From positions 8,475,823-8,539,822 of the forward strand of contig OY718803.1 of the NCBI GenBank assembly GCA_963070105.1: a stretch of DNA of 64,000 bases, written 5' to 3'. A model generated the notes under the pieces. The model made no database searches. It had not been told where the DNA came from and saw nothing but the letters and a program-made list of their open reading frames with translations. The position numbers and the translations under genes are program-made. This DNA is from Litomosoides sigmodontis (taxonomy: Eukaryota; Nematoda; Chromadorea; Rhabditida; Onchocercidae). This document shows positions 42,001 to 57,000 of this stretch, one piece after another; positions within the stretch are counted from its first letter, which is position 1, and each line of letters begins with the position of its first letter.

Positions 42001-45000
42001 ATAATAGTTATTTCTAAATCAAAAAAAAAAAATGCTACCTCTAAGAAATAATAATAAAATTAGAGGAGGAAACTTCGCTAAATTATATCAATAACCTCTT
42101 CAAGTTGTTCACGAACAATCGGTTCAGTTGAAAGATTCTCATTCAAATATTCCAGTTCTTTCGCCATTTGTTGGGCAGATTCATTCAGAATGTTTTCGTC
42201 ATACAGTTCGTTACTTATTAACGATATGAGATTTTCATATTGCCGTTCTGTTTGATCAATATCCACATCGTAAAAACGAACATCAGCGTATGCAGTTTCT
42301 AGTGGATTTAATTGTTCGCAAAGATTTTCTAATTTTACACGACTTGCACCACGTAAATCGTGTACCTCTTCAGCTGCCTTCTGAAATGAAATGAATATAG
42401 AACTTAAATAATTATGAAGTAGAACAGTTTGGTAAAATCAATAAGATGAAAATTTTCATACAAACCTTAAGCTTATCCAAATCATCAATCACTTCTTCAT
42501 AGGATCTAATATGTTTAGTTCCAATTTCATCAAGTGGTTTCCGTTTTGTTTCAAGCTGATCTGTTGCATTCTCTCGTTCGTCAACGAACTGTGACCAGAG
42601 ATCGGCACGATGTGACAAATTGGCTTGAAGTATTTTTGCATCCTCAACAATTGCTTTTAAATGTGTAGCCATTTCTTCATTTTCTGGCATCATCTTGAGC
42701 AATTCTGTTGCCGCTTTCACAGGCTTCATAAGTGCTTCCGATGTAGTAGCGTATATCGTTGGAATTGTTTCAGCATCATTTAACACTGCTTGACCTTTCT
42801 CACTCAAACAGTTCAATTCGTTACACAACTGAGTGCTAGCCTCATGCATTTTTTCAACGGTATCCAATTCCTTATACAACTGATTGCTATCTTCAAGCAT
42901 TTTTTCAGCCACAACTCGATCCTCCATTGTTTTTTGATCATCCTGCAAATTGAATAAATGCAAAAAATGAAAGAAGAATGAAGATAATATATGTGCTCGT
43001 TGAACCAGTTGAGCTTGCACAACCTTGGCTTCTTCAATTAGCTCCCATAACTGCTTAAAAATCACCTCATCCGTTGTCGCATCGTTGATATTTAAATTGC
43101 CTGTCGCCTTAATGAGATCGGCTATTGAATCTGAGACGCAAAGATAGGAACCAACGGCAGCTTCCGAATCGCCCACAAGCTTCCGACCATCATTTACCAA
43201 CTTTTCTAACTCATCGTGCAACGCCTTACAATCTGCGCCAATCTTTTCCTGGTACTCACCACGCTTTCCATCAAAATATTCATCATCCCCCTGAAACAAG
43301 TTATTCAAACACTACGTAACTGCTGTACCAACAGCATCGCTCATCTCATCCCCTTCAGCAATTCTATCGTAAAAGGAAACCACAAACACAACAGAGATGA
43401 AAAAAGCCAGTACAAATAATAATTACTTCGCTTATCACATTAAACCTTTTGAATTCCAGATGAATTTGCTCATAATCATGAATCCCCAAAAGAACTATGG
43501 ATAATATTACGAAAACATTACACACCATCATTAAAATTCTCACCTTCAGACGATCCAGAGCAACCATTTCTTCAGCGGTATCCAATTCCTTATACAACTG
43601 ATTGCTATCTTCACGCATTTTTTCAGCCACAACTCGATCCTCCACTGTTTTTTGATCATCCTGCAAATTGAATAAATGCAAAAAATTAAAGAAGAATGAA
43701 GAATCAATTTTAGTAATTTTCTGCTAACAAATATAAACTTTCACCTTCAAACGATCCAAAGCTTCATCGATTGTAGGAAGAAGGTTTTGTCTTTCAGTAA
43801 TTTTGTCCGCATCAAGATTTCCCTCATCACTATCACTGATCATCATCTCATTTTTAAGCTTCCCCACGGTAGCAAGTTTGCGCTAAAGGAAAAAATTGAA
43901 ATGAGTAAATGATAAATACATTTCATATTTCCAGTCACCAAAAAATGATGTTGTGATAAAGGAAGAAAAAATATTGAGAAAAAAAAAGAACACCACTAAA
44001 AACTTACATTTATATCGTCTAGCTGATCATCACGCTCAGATGCAGTAGCAGCAGTTTCATCAGAGATTGATGTTGGTAGAGCTTGTAATGACGATAGTTG
44101 TGCTGCTTCAATTTCGTCTTTGATTTCATCAAATGTTGCATGCTCCTTTCCAACTGCATCAGTTAACCCTTTTACAAGATCACTGACTTGTCCCAATAGC
44201 AAATTACCCTTCTCTTGTAATTCATTACCCTCATCATTCTGAGGAATATTCTCCAGCAAACTTTCAAGTTGATGCTTCATTCCCTCTAGCTTATTTAATG
44301 CAGCATTTTGCTCCTCAACTGTTTGCATCATTTGTATTTGTTCCATTTCATTAAGCACACTTTCGTTGACTGAATTTATCTCCGATGCTATAGCATATAA
44401 TTTGGCACGATCTGCCAATTTTCCTTTTTTGTCATCAAGTGCATCTTGTAACTGTACAACACGACCAAACAGATCATCAGTCACTAATGCACGTTTAACC
44501 ATACCACCTTCCGAACACTGTTGTAACTTCTCTTCCAACTCTTCCACTCTCCCTTTCAGTTCTCGCAAATTTTCGGCTAATTGACCAATGCTTTCCAGCT
44601 GTTCTGATGATGATGCTTCACTAATGGGATCAACTGCAATAACATCATCGCCAATTGTGGTTAATGTAGTCAATATTTCGTGCAAATCCTGCATCAATTC
44701 TTGCTCTTTTTCTACATCTTTTTCAAGAGGGAGAAGCAAATTTTTGATTTTCTCCTCTACAGCATCTGCTTTCGCCAATAAATTCTCTTTGAGTTCAAGC
44801 TCACTGATATCCTCCATCTCTGATGATGGAATCTGATCGAGAAGAGAACGTAGCTCACTGATATCTTCCATGGCAACTAATAAATCTTGTGGAGTAGCAT
44901 ATTTATTGGCGAAATCATTCACTTTTTCTTCGCTATCATTAAGCTCTCGTTGAACTTCATCAAATCGATGATTCTCTTCTTCTTGTGCATCGTTTAATTT

Positions 45001-48000
45001 ATCATTCACACGTGTTGACAAATTATTGTATCGATCTGTTAGCATATCAACGCTACGATAAAGCTCCTCAATGTTTTCAGTTTTTACCGGTAATATTACA
45101 TCTCTGATACGATCAGATTTTTCAACTACTATTGGCAAAGTCATATCTCTGAAACTCTTCAATGCATCCATTGTGCCGTCAACTTTTTCAAAATCATTCT
45201 CAGCCTTAACAAGCGTTTCCTTAAAATCGTTGATCAAAGTTGACAGATTATTTTCAGCCTCCATTTCCTGCTTCTTTTTCACAATATCATCGTGCCATTG
45301 TTGGAAACTTTTGTTCACATCTGATAAACGATTGTCAAATTCCTCAACTGTAGAAGCAGGCTTCAATAATGGTGGTGTTAATTCTTCCTTCAATTCACAC
45401 AATTTCTCCAATGACTTTCGTAATTCATTAACATCATTGATTCCTTTATTGGCAATGGACAATTCACAGCTAGCACTAGGAGTTTCTAGTTTACGCACAT
45501 TATCTTCAAGATCCATCAATTGCTTGCTTACACTATCTGCTACTTCGTTAAATTCATTCAGCATAGCAAGCCGATCTTCCAAATTTCTTTCAACATTGTC
45601 ATACTGTTCATTTAGTGTGGAAATTTCATTAAATGATTTTGCATATAATGAATCCATATCCGGCATTCCTTCCAATTTCTCACATATATCTTGTAATGCT
45701 GCCAAATGTGATCGGCCACTTTTAAGGTCATCAATTGCTTTTTGCAAATTGCTTGCTGTTGCGTTAACATCATTTTCCACTTTGTACGCTTCATCAACCA
45801 TATCGTGTAGCTGTTTCGCTTCATCGTCAATTGTCCGTTGCAATGACACCGAAGCAACTTCATTCATCAATCGCTCTTCGGTTTCGTTTAGGAGCTGATT
45901 AAGCTTTTCATACTGATCATCTACAGATGATATGCTTAATTCATCTGAGTGTAGCACCAGCTTCGGTTGTCTGCTTTCCTTTTCCTTCAATTCTTCCACT
46001 ATACCACTTACTTCTTCAAGCTCATTTTTTAATTCTTCTAATCGTGGAATCTCTGTTTCTTCACATGTTCCATTGCGAATCATTATGACGCAATCGTTCA
46101 TCTTCTTCATTCGGTTGATTAAATCGTTTTGCATGTCAACAAGTTGCTTTTCTGTTGAAACATCTTCAGCAAGTGATGACGATAATTTCTGAAGTATTCA
46201 ACTAATTATAAATTTATCAAAATAACTATACATATCAAAAAATATATATAATTATATATATCATATCATATATATATATATATAATTCAATAAAATTAGT
46301 ACCTTAGCATCTTCTTCAGCTTTTTCAATTTTTTGCTTGATTTCATTGATTGCAGCAGGATGAGAAGTGGATAAATCGTGTTGTTTATCTGTCGCTTTCT
46401 GCAATAATTCCGTAATCTGATCCTGCAATCCTTGCAATATTTCCATATCGTTGATTGCTGCTCGATATGGTTGCGGTTGTGCATAGCTAGCAAGCAATCC
46501 TTCGATACTATCCGTAACCGCTCGCAACTCATCCCCTAATTCACCTTCACTTGCAATAGATTCACGTGAAGCGCGTGACTTATCAGTATGAGATACTGTT
46601 TCGCTTAACATTCTTTCCATATCAATCTGTTCGTCGTTAGTCATGTCACTTCGATCATAATCTTTCAACTTATCAGTTGCTGAAGCCGCTAACTCATGTG
46701 CTTGCAATTGATTCTCCAATGATAACTTTTCATTCTCAGATTGCATCATCTCTCTCATCTGTTCCTTTTCCGTTAGTTTCTCATCCAACTTCCTCTGCAA
46801 AAGATAATGATTTATGAATATTAAAGTAACGATTGATCGCACACTCTACGAATGACGATATTATTATGAAATATAAGAAAAATTGTTTATTGCTTGTAAG
46901 GAAATTAATTTACCTTGCATTCTTCAGCAAATTTTTTCGCATTTTCAAGTTCGGATTGAAGAGATGGGAGGGTGATGCTTCCTGGATGTGACTGCGAAAT
47001 AAGCTCATTCATCATTGGTAGAATTTTATCAGCTGTTTCATTTAGCGCTAATTCAAGTGCATTAATTTGTTGATCAAATTCGGATAATGCTTTCTCGTCC
47101 CTTCTTCTCTTCTCCCCATCCGTTTCCTCTTCCTCCATGATTTGACTTACATTTGTTTGTATCGCATTCATCTGGTTCAATATTTCGGCAAATTTCATTT
47201 CCATTTCTTTTTCAAGTAAATCATGCTCCACTTTGACATCCTCATCTTCCACTACAGGACGTTGTTGTTGCAATTGTTCTTTAACTTTCGCCAATTCCCC
47301 TTCATCATATGGTTCAATCTTTTCTGCTTTTGCGACATTATCTAGTTGCTCGTTAACAAACAGGTAAATATGATTCAATTGTTCTGCTAACATTTCAATT
47401 GATGGTTGAGATACACGATCAACGTGCAAACGAGTTCGTTTTGCTTCATCGTTTTTTGCTTGCAGATATTGTAATTGTGCTTGCAATCGTGGCAATTGAT
47501 CGTCCTTTAGCATCTGAAATGAAAAAATAATAATAGTTATTTCTAAATCAAAAAAAAAAAATGCTACCTCTAAGAAATAATAATAAAATTAGAGGAGGAA
47601 ACTTCGCTAAATTATATCAATAACCTCTTCAAGTTGTTCACGAACAATCGGTTCAGTTGAAAGATTCTCATTCAAATATTCCAGTTCTTTCGCCATTTGT
47701 TGGGCAGATTCATTCAGAATGTTTTCGTCATACAGTTCGTTACTTATTAACGATATGAGATTTTCATATTGCCGTTCTGTTTGATCAATATCCACATCGT
47801 AAAAACGAACATCAGCGTATGCAGTTTCTAGTGGATTTAATTGTTCGCAAAGATTTTCTAATTTTACACGACTTGCACCACGTAAATCGTGTACCTCTTC
47901 AGCTGCCTTCTGAAATGAAATGAATATAGAACTTAAATAATTATGAAGTAGAACAGTTTGGTAAAATCAATAAGATGAAAATTTTCATACAAACCTTAAG

Positions 48001-51000
48001 CTTATCCAAATCATCAATCACTTCTTCATAGGATCTAATATGTTTAGTTCCAATTTCATCAAGTGGTTTCCGTTTTGTTTCAAGCTGATCTGTTGCATTC
48101 TCTCGTTCGTCAACGAACTGTGACCAGAGATCGGCACGATGTGACAAATTGGCTTGAAGTATTTTTGCATCCTCAACAATTGCTTTTAAATGTGTAGCCA
48201 TTTCTTCATTTTCTGGCATCATCTTGAGCAATTCTGTTGCCGCTTTCACAGGCTTCATAAGTGCTTCCGATGTAGTAGCGTATATCGTTGGAATTGTTTC
48301 AGCATCATTTAACACTGCTTGACCTTTCTCACTCAAACAGTTCAATTCGTTACACAACTGAGTGCTAGCCTCATGCATTTTTTCAACGGTATCCAATTCC
48401 TTATACAACTGATTGCTATCTTCAAGCATTTTTTCAGCCACAACTCGATCCTCCATTGTTTTTTGATCATCCTGCAAATTGAATAAATGCAAAAAATGAA
48501 AGAAGAATGAAGATAATATATGTGCTCGTTGAACCAGTTGAGCTTGCACAACCTTGGCTTCTTCAATTAGCTCCCATAACTGCTTAAAAATCACCTCATC
48601 CGTTGTCGCATCGTTGATATTTAAATTGCCTGTCGCCTTAATGAGATCGGCTATTGAATCTGAGACGCAAAGATAGGAACCAACGGCAGCTTCCGAATCG
48701 CCCACAAGCTTCCGACCATCATTTACCAACTTTTCTAACTCATCGTGCAACGCCTTACAATCTGCGCCAATCTTTTCCTGGTACTCACCACGCTTTCCAT
48801 CAAAATATTCATCATCCCCCTGAAACAAGTTATTCAAACACTACGTAACTGCTGTACCAACAGCATCGCTCATCTCATCCCCTTCAGCAATTCTATCGTA
48901 AAAGGAAACCACAAACACAACAGAGATGAAAAAAGCCAGTACAAATAATAATTACTTCGCTTATCACATTAAACCTTTTGAATTCCAGATGAATTTGCTC
49001 ATAATCATGAATCCCCAAAAGAACTATGGATAATATTACGAAAACATTACACACCATCATTAAAATTCTCACCTTCAGACGATCCAGAGCAACCATTTCT
49101 TCAGCGGTATCCAATTCCTTATACAACTGATTGCTATCTTCACGCATTTTTTCAGCCACAACTCGATCCTCCACTGTTTTTTGATCATCCTGCAAATTGA
49201 ATAAATGCAAAAAATTAAAGAAGAATGAAGAATCAATTTTAGTAATTTTCTGCTAACAAATATAAACTTTCACCTTCAAACGATCCAAAGCTTCATCGAT
49301 TGTAGGAAGAAGGTTTTGTCTTTCAGTAATTTTGTCCGCATCAAGATTTCCCTCATCACTATCACTGATCATCATCTCATTTTTAAGCTTCCCCACGGTA
49401 GCAAGTTTGCGCTAAAGGAAAAAATTGAAATGAGTAAATGATAAATACATTTCATATTTCCAGTCACCAAAAAATGATGTTGTGATAAAGGAAGAAAAAA
49501 TATTGAGAAAAAAAAAGAACACCACTAAAAACTTACATTTATATCGTCTAGCTGATCATCACGCTCAGATGCAGTAGCAGCAGTTTCATCAGAGATTGAT
49601 GTTGGTAGAGCTTGTAATGACGATAGTTGTGCTGCTTCAATTTCGTCTTTGATTTCATCAAATGTTGCATGCTCCTTTCCAACTGCATCAGTTAACCCTT
49701 TTACAAGATCACTGACTTGTCCCAATAGCAAATTACCCTTCTCTTGTAATTCATTACCCTCATCATTCTGAGGAATATTCTCCAGCAAACTTTCAAGTTG
49801 ATGCTTCATTCCCTCTAGCTTATTTAATGCAGCATTTTGCTCCTCAACTGTTTGCATCATTTGTATTTGTTCCATTTCATTAAGCACACTTTCGTTGACT
49901 GAATTTATCTCCGATGCTATAGCATATAATTTGGCACGATCTGCCAATTTTCCTTTTTTGTCATCAAGTGCATCTTGTAACTGTACAACACGACCAAACA
50001 GATCATCAGTCACTAATGCACGTTTAACCATACCACCTTCCGAACACTGTTGTAACTTCTCTTCCAACTCTTCCACTCTCCCTTTCAGTTCTCGCAAATT
50101 TTCGGCTAATTGACCAATGCTTTCCAGCTGTTCTGATGATGATGCTTCACTAATGGGATCAACTGCAATAACATCATCGCCAATTGTGGTTAATGTAGTC
50201 AATATTTCGTGCAAATCCTGCATCAATTCTTGCTCTTTTTCTACATCTTTTTCAAGAGGGAGAAGCAAATTTTTGATTTTCTCCTCTACAGCATCTGCTT
50301 TCGCCAATAAATTCTCTTTGAGTTCAAGCTCACTGATATCCTCCATCTCTGATGATGGAATCTGATCGAGAAGAGAACGTAGCTCACTGATATCTTCCAT
50401 GGCAACTAATAAATCTTGTGGAGTAGCATATTTATTGGCGAAATCATTCACTTTTTCTTCGCTATCATTAAGCTCTCGTTGAACTTCATCAAATCGATGA
50501 TTCTCTTCTTCTTGTGCATCGTTTAATTTATCATTCACACGTGTTGACAAATTATTGTATCGATCTGTTAGCATATCAACGCTACGATAAAGCTCCTCAA
50601 TGTTTTCAGTTTTTACCGGTAATATTACATCTCTGATACGATCAGATTTTTCAACTACTATTGGCAAAGTCATATCTCTGAAACTCTTCAATGCATCCAT
50701 TGTGCCGTCAACTTTTTCAAAATCATTCTCAGCCTTAACAAGCGTTTCCTTAAAATCGTTGATCAAAGTTGACAGATTATTTTCAGCCTCCATTTCCTGC
50801 TTCTTTTTCACAATATCATCGTGCCATTGTTGGAAACTTTTGTTCACATCTGATAAACGATTGTCAAATTCCTCAACTGTAGAAGCAGGCTTCAATAATG
50901 GTGGTGTTAATTCTTCCTTCAATTCACACAATTTCTCCAATGACTTTCGTAATTCATTAACATCATTGATTCCTTTATTGGCAATGGACAATTCACAGCT

Positions 51001-54000
51001 AGCACTAGGAGTTTCTAGTTTACGCACATTATCTTCAAGATCCATCAATTGCTTGCTTACACTATCTGCTACTTCGTTAAATTCATTCAGCATAGCAAGC
51101 CGATCTTCCAAATTTCTTTCAACATTGTCATACTGTTCATTTAGTGTGGAAATTTCATTAAATGATTTTGCATATAATGAATCCATATCCGGCATTCCTT
51201 CCAATTTCTCACATATATCTTGTAATGCTGCCAAATGTGATCGGCCACTTTTAAGGTCATCAATTGCTTTTTGCAAATTGCTTGCTGTTGCGTTAACATC
51301 ATTTTCCACTTTGTACGCTTCATCAACCATATCGTGTAGCTGTTTCGCTTCATCGTCAATTGTCCGTTGCAATGACACCGAAGCAACTTCATTCATCAAT
51401 CGCTCTTCGGTTTCGTTTAGGAGCTGATTAAGCTTTTCATACTGATCATCTACAGATGATATGCTTAATTCATCTGAGTGTAGCACCAGCTTCGGTTGTC
51501 TGCTTTCCTTTTCCTTCAATTCTTCCACTATACCACTTACTTCTTCAAGCTCATTTTTTAATTCTTCTAATCGTGGAATCTCTGTTTCTTCACATGTTCC
51601 ATTGCGAATCATTATGACGCAATCGTTCATCTTCTTCATTCGGTTGATTAAATCGTTTTGCATGTCAACAAGTTGCTTTTCTGTTGAAACATCTTCAGCA
51701 AGTGATGACGATAATTTCTGAAGTATTCAACTAATTATAAATTTATCAAAATAACTATACATATCAAAAAATATATATAATTATATATATCATATCATAT
51801 ATATATATATATATAATTCAATAAAATTAGTACCTTAGCATCTTCTTCAGCTTTTTCAATTTTTTGCTTGATTTCATTGATTGCAGCAGGATGAGAAGTG
51901 GATAAATCGTGTTGTTTATCTGTCGCTTTCTGCAATAATTCCGTAATCTGATCCTGCAATCCTTGCAATATTTCCATATCGTTGATTGCTGCTCGATATG
52001 GTTGCGGTTGTGCATAGCTAGCAAGCAATCCTTCGATACTATCCGTAACCGCTCGCAACTCATCCCCTAATTCACCTTCACTTGCAATAGATTCACGTGA
52101 AGCGCGTGACTTATCAGTATGAGATACTGTTTCGCTTAACATTCTTTCCATATCAATCTGTTCGTCGTTAGTCATGTCACTTCGATCATAATCTTTCAAC
52201 TTATCAGTTGCTGAAGCCGCTAACTCATGTGCTTGCAATTGATTCTCCAATGATAACTTTTCATTCTCAGATTGCATCATCTCTCTCATCTGTTCCTTTT
52301 CCGTTAGTTTCTCATCCAACTTCCTCTGCAAAAGATAATGATTTATGAATATTAAAGTAACGATTGATCGCACACTCTACGAATGACGATATTATTATGA
52401 AATATAAGAAAAATTGTTTATTGCTTGTAAGGAAATTAATTTACCTTGCATTCTTCAGCAAATTTTTTCGCATTTTCAAGTTCGGATTGAAGAGATGGGA
52501 GGGTGATGCTTCCTGGATGTGACTGCGAAATAAGCTCATTCATCATTGGTAGAATTTTATCAGCTGTTTCATTTAGCGCTAATTCAAGTGCATTAATTTG
52601 TTGATCAAATTCGGATAATGCTTTCTCGTCCCTTCTTCTCTTCTCCCCATCCGTTTCCTCTTCCTCCATGATTTGACTTACATTTGTTTGTATCGCATTC
52701 ATCTGGTTCAATATTTCGGCAAATTTCATTTCCATTTCTTTTTCAAGTAAATCATGCTCCACTTTGACATCCTCATCTTCCACTACAGGACGTTGTTGTT
52801 GCAATTGTTCTTTAACTTTCGCCAATTCCCCTTCATCATATGGTTCAATCTTTTCTGCTTTTGCGACATTATCTAGTTGCTCGTTAACAAACAGGTAAAT
52901 ATGATTCAATTGTTCTGCTAACATTTCAATTGATGGTTGAGATACACGATCAACGTGCAAACGAGTTCGTTTTGCTTCATCGTTTTTTGCTTGCAGATAT
53001 TGTAATTGTGCTTGCAATCGTGGCAATTGATCGTCCTTTAGCATCTGAAATGAAAAAATAATAATAGTTATTTCTAAATCAAAAAAAAAAAATGCTACCT
53101 CTAAGAAATAATAATAAAATTAGAGGAGGAAACTTCGCTAAATTATATCAATAACCTCTTCAAGTTGTTCACGAACAATCGGTTCAGTTGAAAGATTCTC
53201 ATTCAAATATTCCAGTTCTTTCGCCATTTGTTGGGCAGATTCATTCAGAATGTTTTCGTCATACAGTTCGTTACTTATTAACGATATGAGATTTTCATAT
53301 TGCCGTTCTGTTTGATCAATATCCACATCGTAAAAACGAACATCAGCGTATGCAGTTTCTAGTGGATTTAATTGTTCGCAAAGATTTTCTAATTTTACAC
53401 GACTTGCACCACGTAAATCGTGTACCTCTTCAGCTGCCTTCTGAAATGAAATGAATATAGAACTTAAATAATTATGAAGTAGAACAGTTTGGTAAAATCA
53501 ATAAGATGAAAATTTTCATACAAACCTTAAGCTTATCCAAATCATCAATCACTTCTTCATAGGATCTAATATGTTTAGTTCCAATTTCATCAAGTGGTTT
53601 CCGTTTTGTTTCAAGCTGATCTGTTGCATTCTCTCGTTCGTCAACGAACTGTGACCAGAGATCGGCACGATGTGACAAATTGGCTTGAAGTATTTTTGCA
53701 TCCTCAACAATTGCTTTTAAATGTGTAGCCATTTCTTCATTTTCTGGCATCATCTTGAGCAATTCTGTTGCCGCTTTCACAGGCTTCATAAGTGCTTCCG
53801 ATGTAGTAGCGTATATCGTTGGAATTGTTTCAGCATCATTTAACACTGCTTGACCTTTCTCACTCAAACAGTTCAATTCGTTACACAACTGAGTGCTAGC
53901 CTCATGCATTTTTTCAACGGTATCCAATTCCTTATACAACTGATTGCTATCTTCAAGCATTTTTTCAGCCACAACTCGATCCTCCATTGTTTTTTGATCA

Positions 54001-57000
54001 TCCTGCAAATTGAATAAATGCAAAAAATGAAAGAAGAATGAAGATAATATATGTGCTCGTTGAACCAGTTGAGCTTGCACAACCTTGGCTTCTTCAATTA
54101 GCTCCCATAACTGCTTAAAAATCACCTCATCCGTTGTCGCATCGTTGATATTTAAATTGCCTGTCGCCTTAATGAGATCGGCTATTGAATCTGAGACGCA
54201 AAGATAGGAACCAACGGCAGCTTCCGAATCGCCCACAAGCTTCCGACCATCATTTACCAACTTTTCTAACTCATCGTGCAACGCCTTACAATCTGCGCCA
54301 ATCTTTTCCTGGTACTCACCACGCTTTCCATCAAAATATTCATCATCCCCCTGAAACAAGTTATTCAAACACTACGTAACTGCTGTACCAACAGCATCGC
54401 TCATCTCATCCCCTTCAGCAATTCTATCGTAAAAGGAAACCACAAACACAACAGAGATGAAAAAAGCCAGTACAAATAATAATTACTTCGCTTATCACAT
54501 TAAACCTTTTGAATTCCAGATGAATTTGCTCATAATCATGAATCCCCAAAAGAACTATGGATAATATTACGAAAACATTACACACCATCATTAAAATTCT
54601 CACCTTCAGACGATCCAGAGCAACCATTTCTTCAGCGGTATCCAATTCCTTATACAACTGATTGCTATCTTCACGCATTTTTTCAGCCACAACTCGATCC
54701 TCCACTGTTTTTTGATCATCCTGCAAATTGAATAAATGCAAAAAATTAAAGAAGAATGAAGAATCAATTTTAGTAATTTTCTGCTAACAAATATAAACTT
54801 TCACCTTCAAACGATCCAAAGCTTCATCGATTGTAGGAAGAAGGTTTTGTCTTTCAGTAATTTTGTCCGCATCAAGATTTCCCTCATCACTATCACTGAT
54901 CATCATCTCATTTTTAAGCTTCCCCACGGTAGCAAGTTTGCGCTAAAGGAAAAAATTGAAATGAGTAAATGATAAATACATTTCATATTTCCAGTCACCA
55001 AAAAATGATGTTGTGATAAAGGAAGAAAAAATATTGAGAAAAAAAAAGAACACCACTAAAAACTTACATTTATATCGTCTAGCTGATCATCACGCTCAGA
55101 TGCAGTAGCAGCAGTTTCATCAGAGATTGATGTTGGTAGAGCTTGTAATGACGATAGTTGTGCTGCTTCAATTTCGTCTTTGATTTCATCAAATGTTGCA
55201 TGCTCCTTTCCAACTGCATCAGTTAACCCTTTTACAAGATCACTGACTTGTCCCAATAGCAAATTACCCTTCTCTTGTAATTCATTACCCTCATCATTCT
55301 GAGGAATATTCTCCAGCAAACTTTCAAGTTGATGCTTCATTCCCTCTAGCTTATTTAATGCAGCATTTTGCTCCTCAACTGTTTGCATCATTTGTATTTG
55401 TTCCATTTCATTAAGCACACTTTCGTTGACTGAATTTATCTCCGATGCTATAGCATATAATTTGGCACGATCTGCCAATTTTCCTTTTTTGTCATCAAGT
55501 GCATCTTGTAACTGTACAACACGACCAAACAGATCATCAGTCACTAATGCACGTTTAACCATACCACCTTCCGAACACTGTTGTAACTTCTCTTCCAACT
55601 CTTCCACTCTCCCTTTCAGTTCTCGCAAATTTTCGGCTAATTGACCAATGCTTTCCAGCTGTTCTGATGATGATGCTTCACTAATGGGATCAACTGCAAT
55701 AACATCATCGCCAATTGTGGTTAATGTAGTCAATATTTCGTGCAAATCCTGCATCAATTCTTGCTCTTTTTCTACATCTTTTTCAAGAGGGAGAAGCAAA
55801 TTTTTGATTTTCTCCTCTACAGCATCTGCTTTCGCCAATAAATTCTCTTTGAGTTCAAGCTCACTGATATCCTCCATCTCTGATGATGGAATCTGATCGA
55901 GAAGAGAACGTAGCTCACTGATATCTTCCATGGCAACTAATAAATCTTGTGGAGTAGCATATTTATTGGCGAAATCATTCACTTTTTCTTCGCTATCATT
56001 AAGCTCTCGTTGAACTTCATCAAATCGATGATTCTCTTCTTCTTGTGCATCGTTTAATTTATCATTCACACGTGTTGACAAATTATTGTATCGATCTGTT
56101 AGCATATCAACGCTACGATAAAGCTCCTCAATGTTTTCAGTTTTTACCGGTAATATTACATCTCTGATACGATCAGATTTTTCAACTACTATTGGCAAAG
56201 TCATATCTCTGAAACTCTTCAATGCATCCATTGTGCCGTCAACTTTTTCAAAATCATTCTCAGCCTTAACAAGCGTTTCCTTAAAATCGTTGATCAAAGT
56301 TGACAGATTATTTTCAGCCTCCATTTCCTGCTTCTTTTTCACAATATCATCGTGCCATTGTTGGAAACTTTTGTTCACATCTGATAAACGATTGTCAAAT
56401 TCCTCAACTGTAGAAGCAGGCTTCAATAATGGTGGTGTTAATTCTTCCTTCAATTCACACAATTTCTCCAATGACTTTCGTAATTCATTAACATCATTGA
56501 TTCCTTTATTGGCAATGGACAATTCACAGCTAGCACTAGGAGTTTCTAGTTTACGCACATTATCTTCAAGATCCATCAATTGCTTGCTTACACTATCTGC
56601 TACTTCGTTAAATTCATTCAGCATAGCAAGCCGATCTTCCAAATTTCTTTCAACATTGTCATACTGTTCATTTAGTGTGGAAATTTCATTAAATGATTTT
56701 GCATATAATGAATCCATATCCGGCATTCCTTCCAATTTCTCACATATATCTTGTAATGCTGCCAAATGTGATCGGCCACTTTTAAGGTCATCAATTGCTT
56801 TTTGCAAATTGCTTGCTGTTGCGTTAACATCATTTTCCACTTTGTACGCTTCATCAACCATATCGTGTAGCTGTTTCGCTTCATCGTCAATTGTCCGTTG
56901 CAATGACACCGAAGCAACTTCATTCATCAATCGCTCTTCGGTTTCGTTTAGGAGCTGATTAAGCTTTTCATACTGATCATCTACAGATGATATGCTTAAT

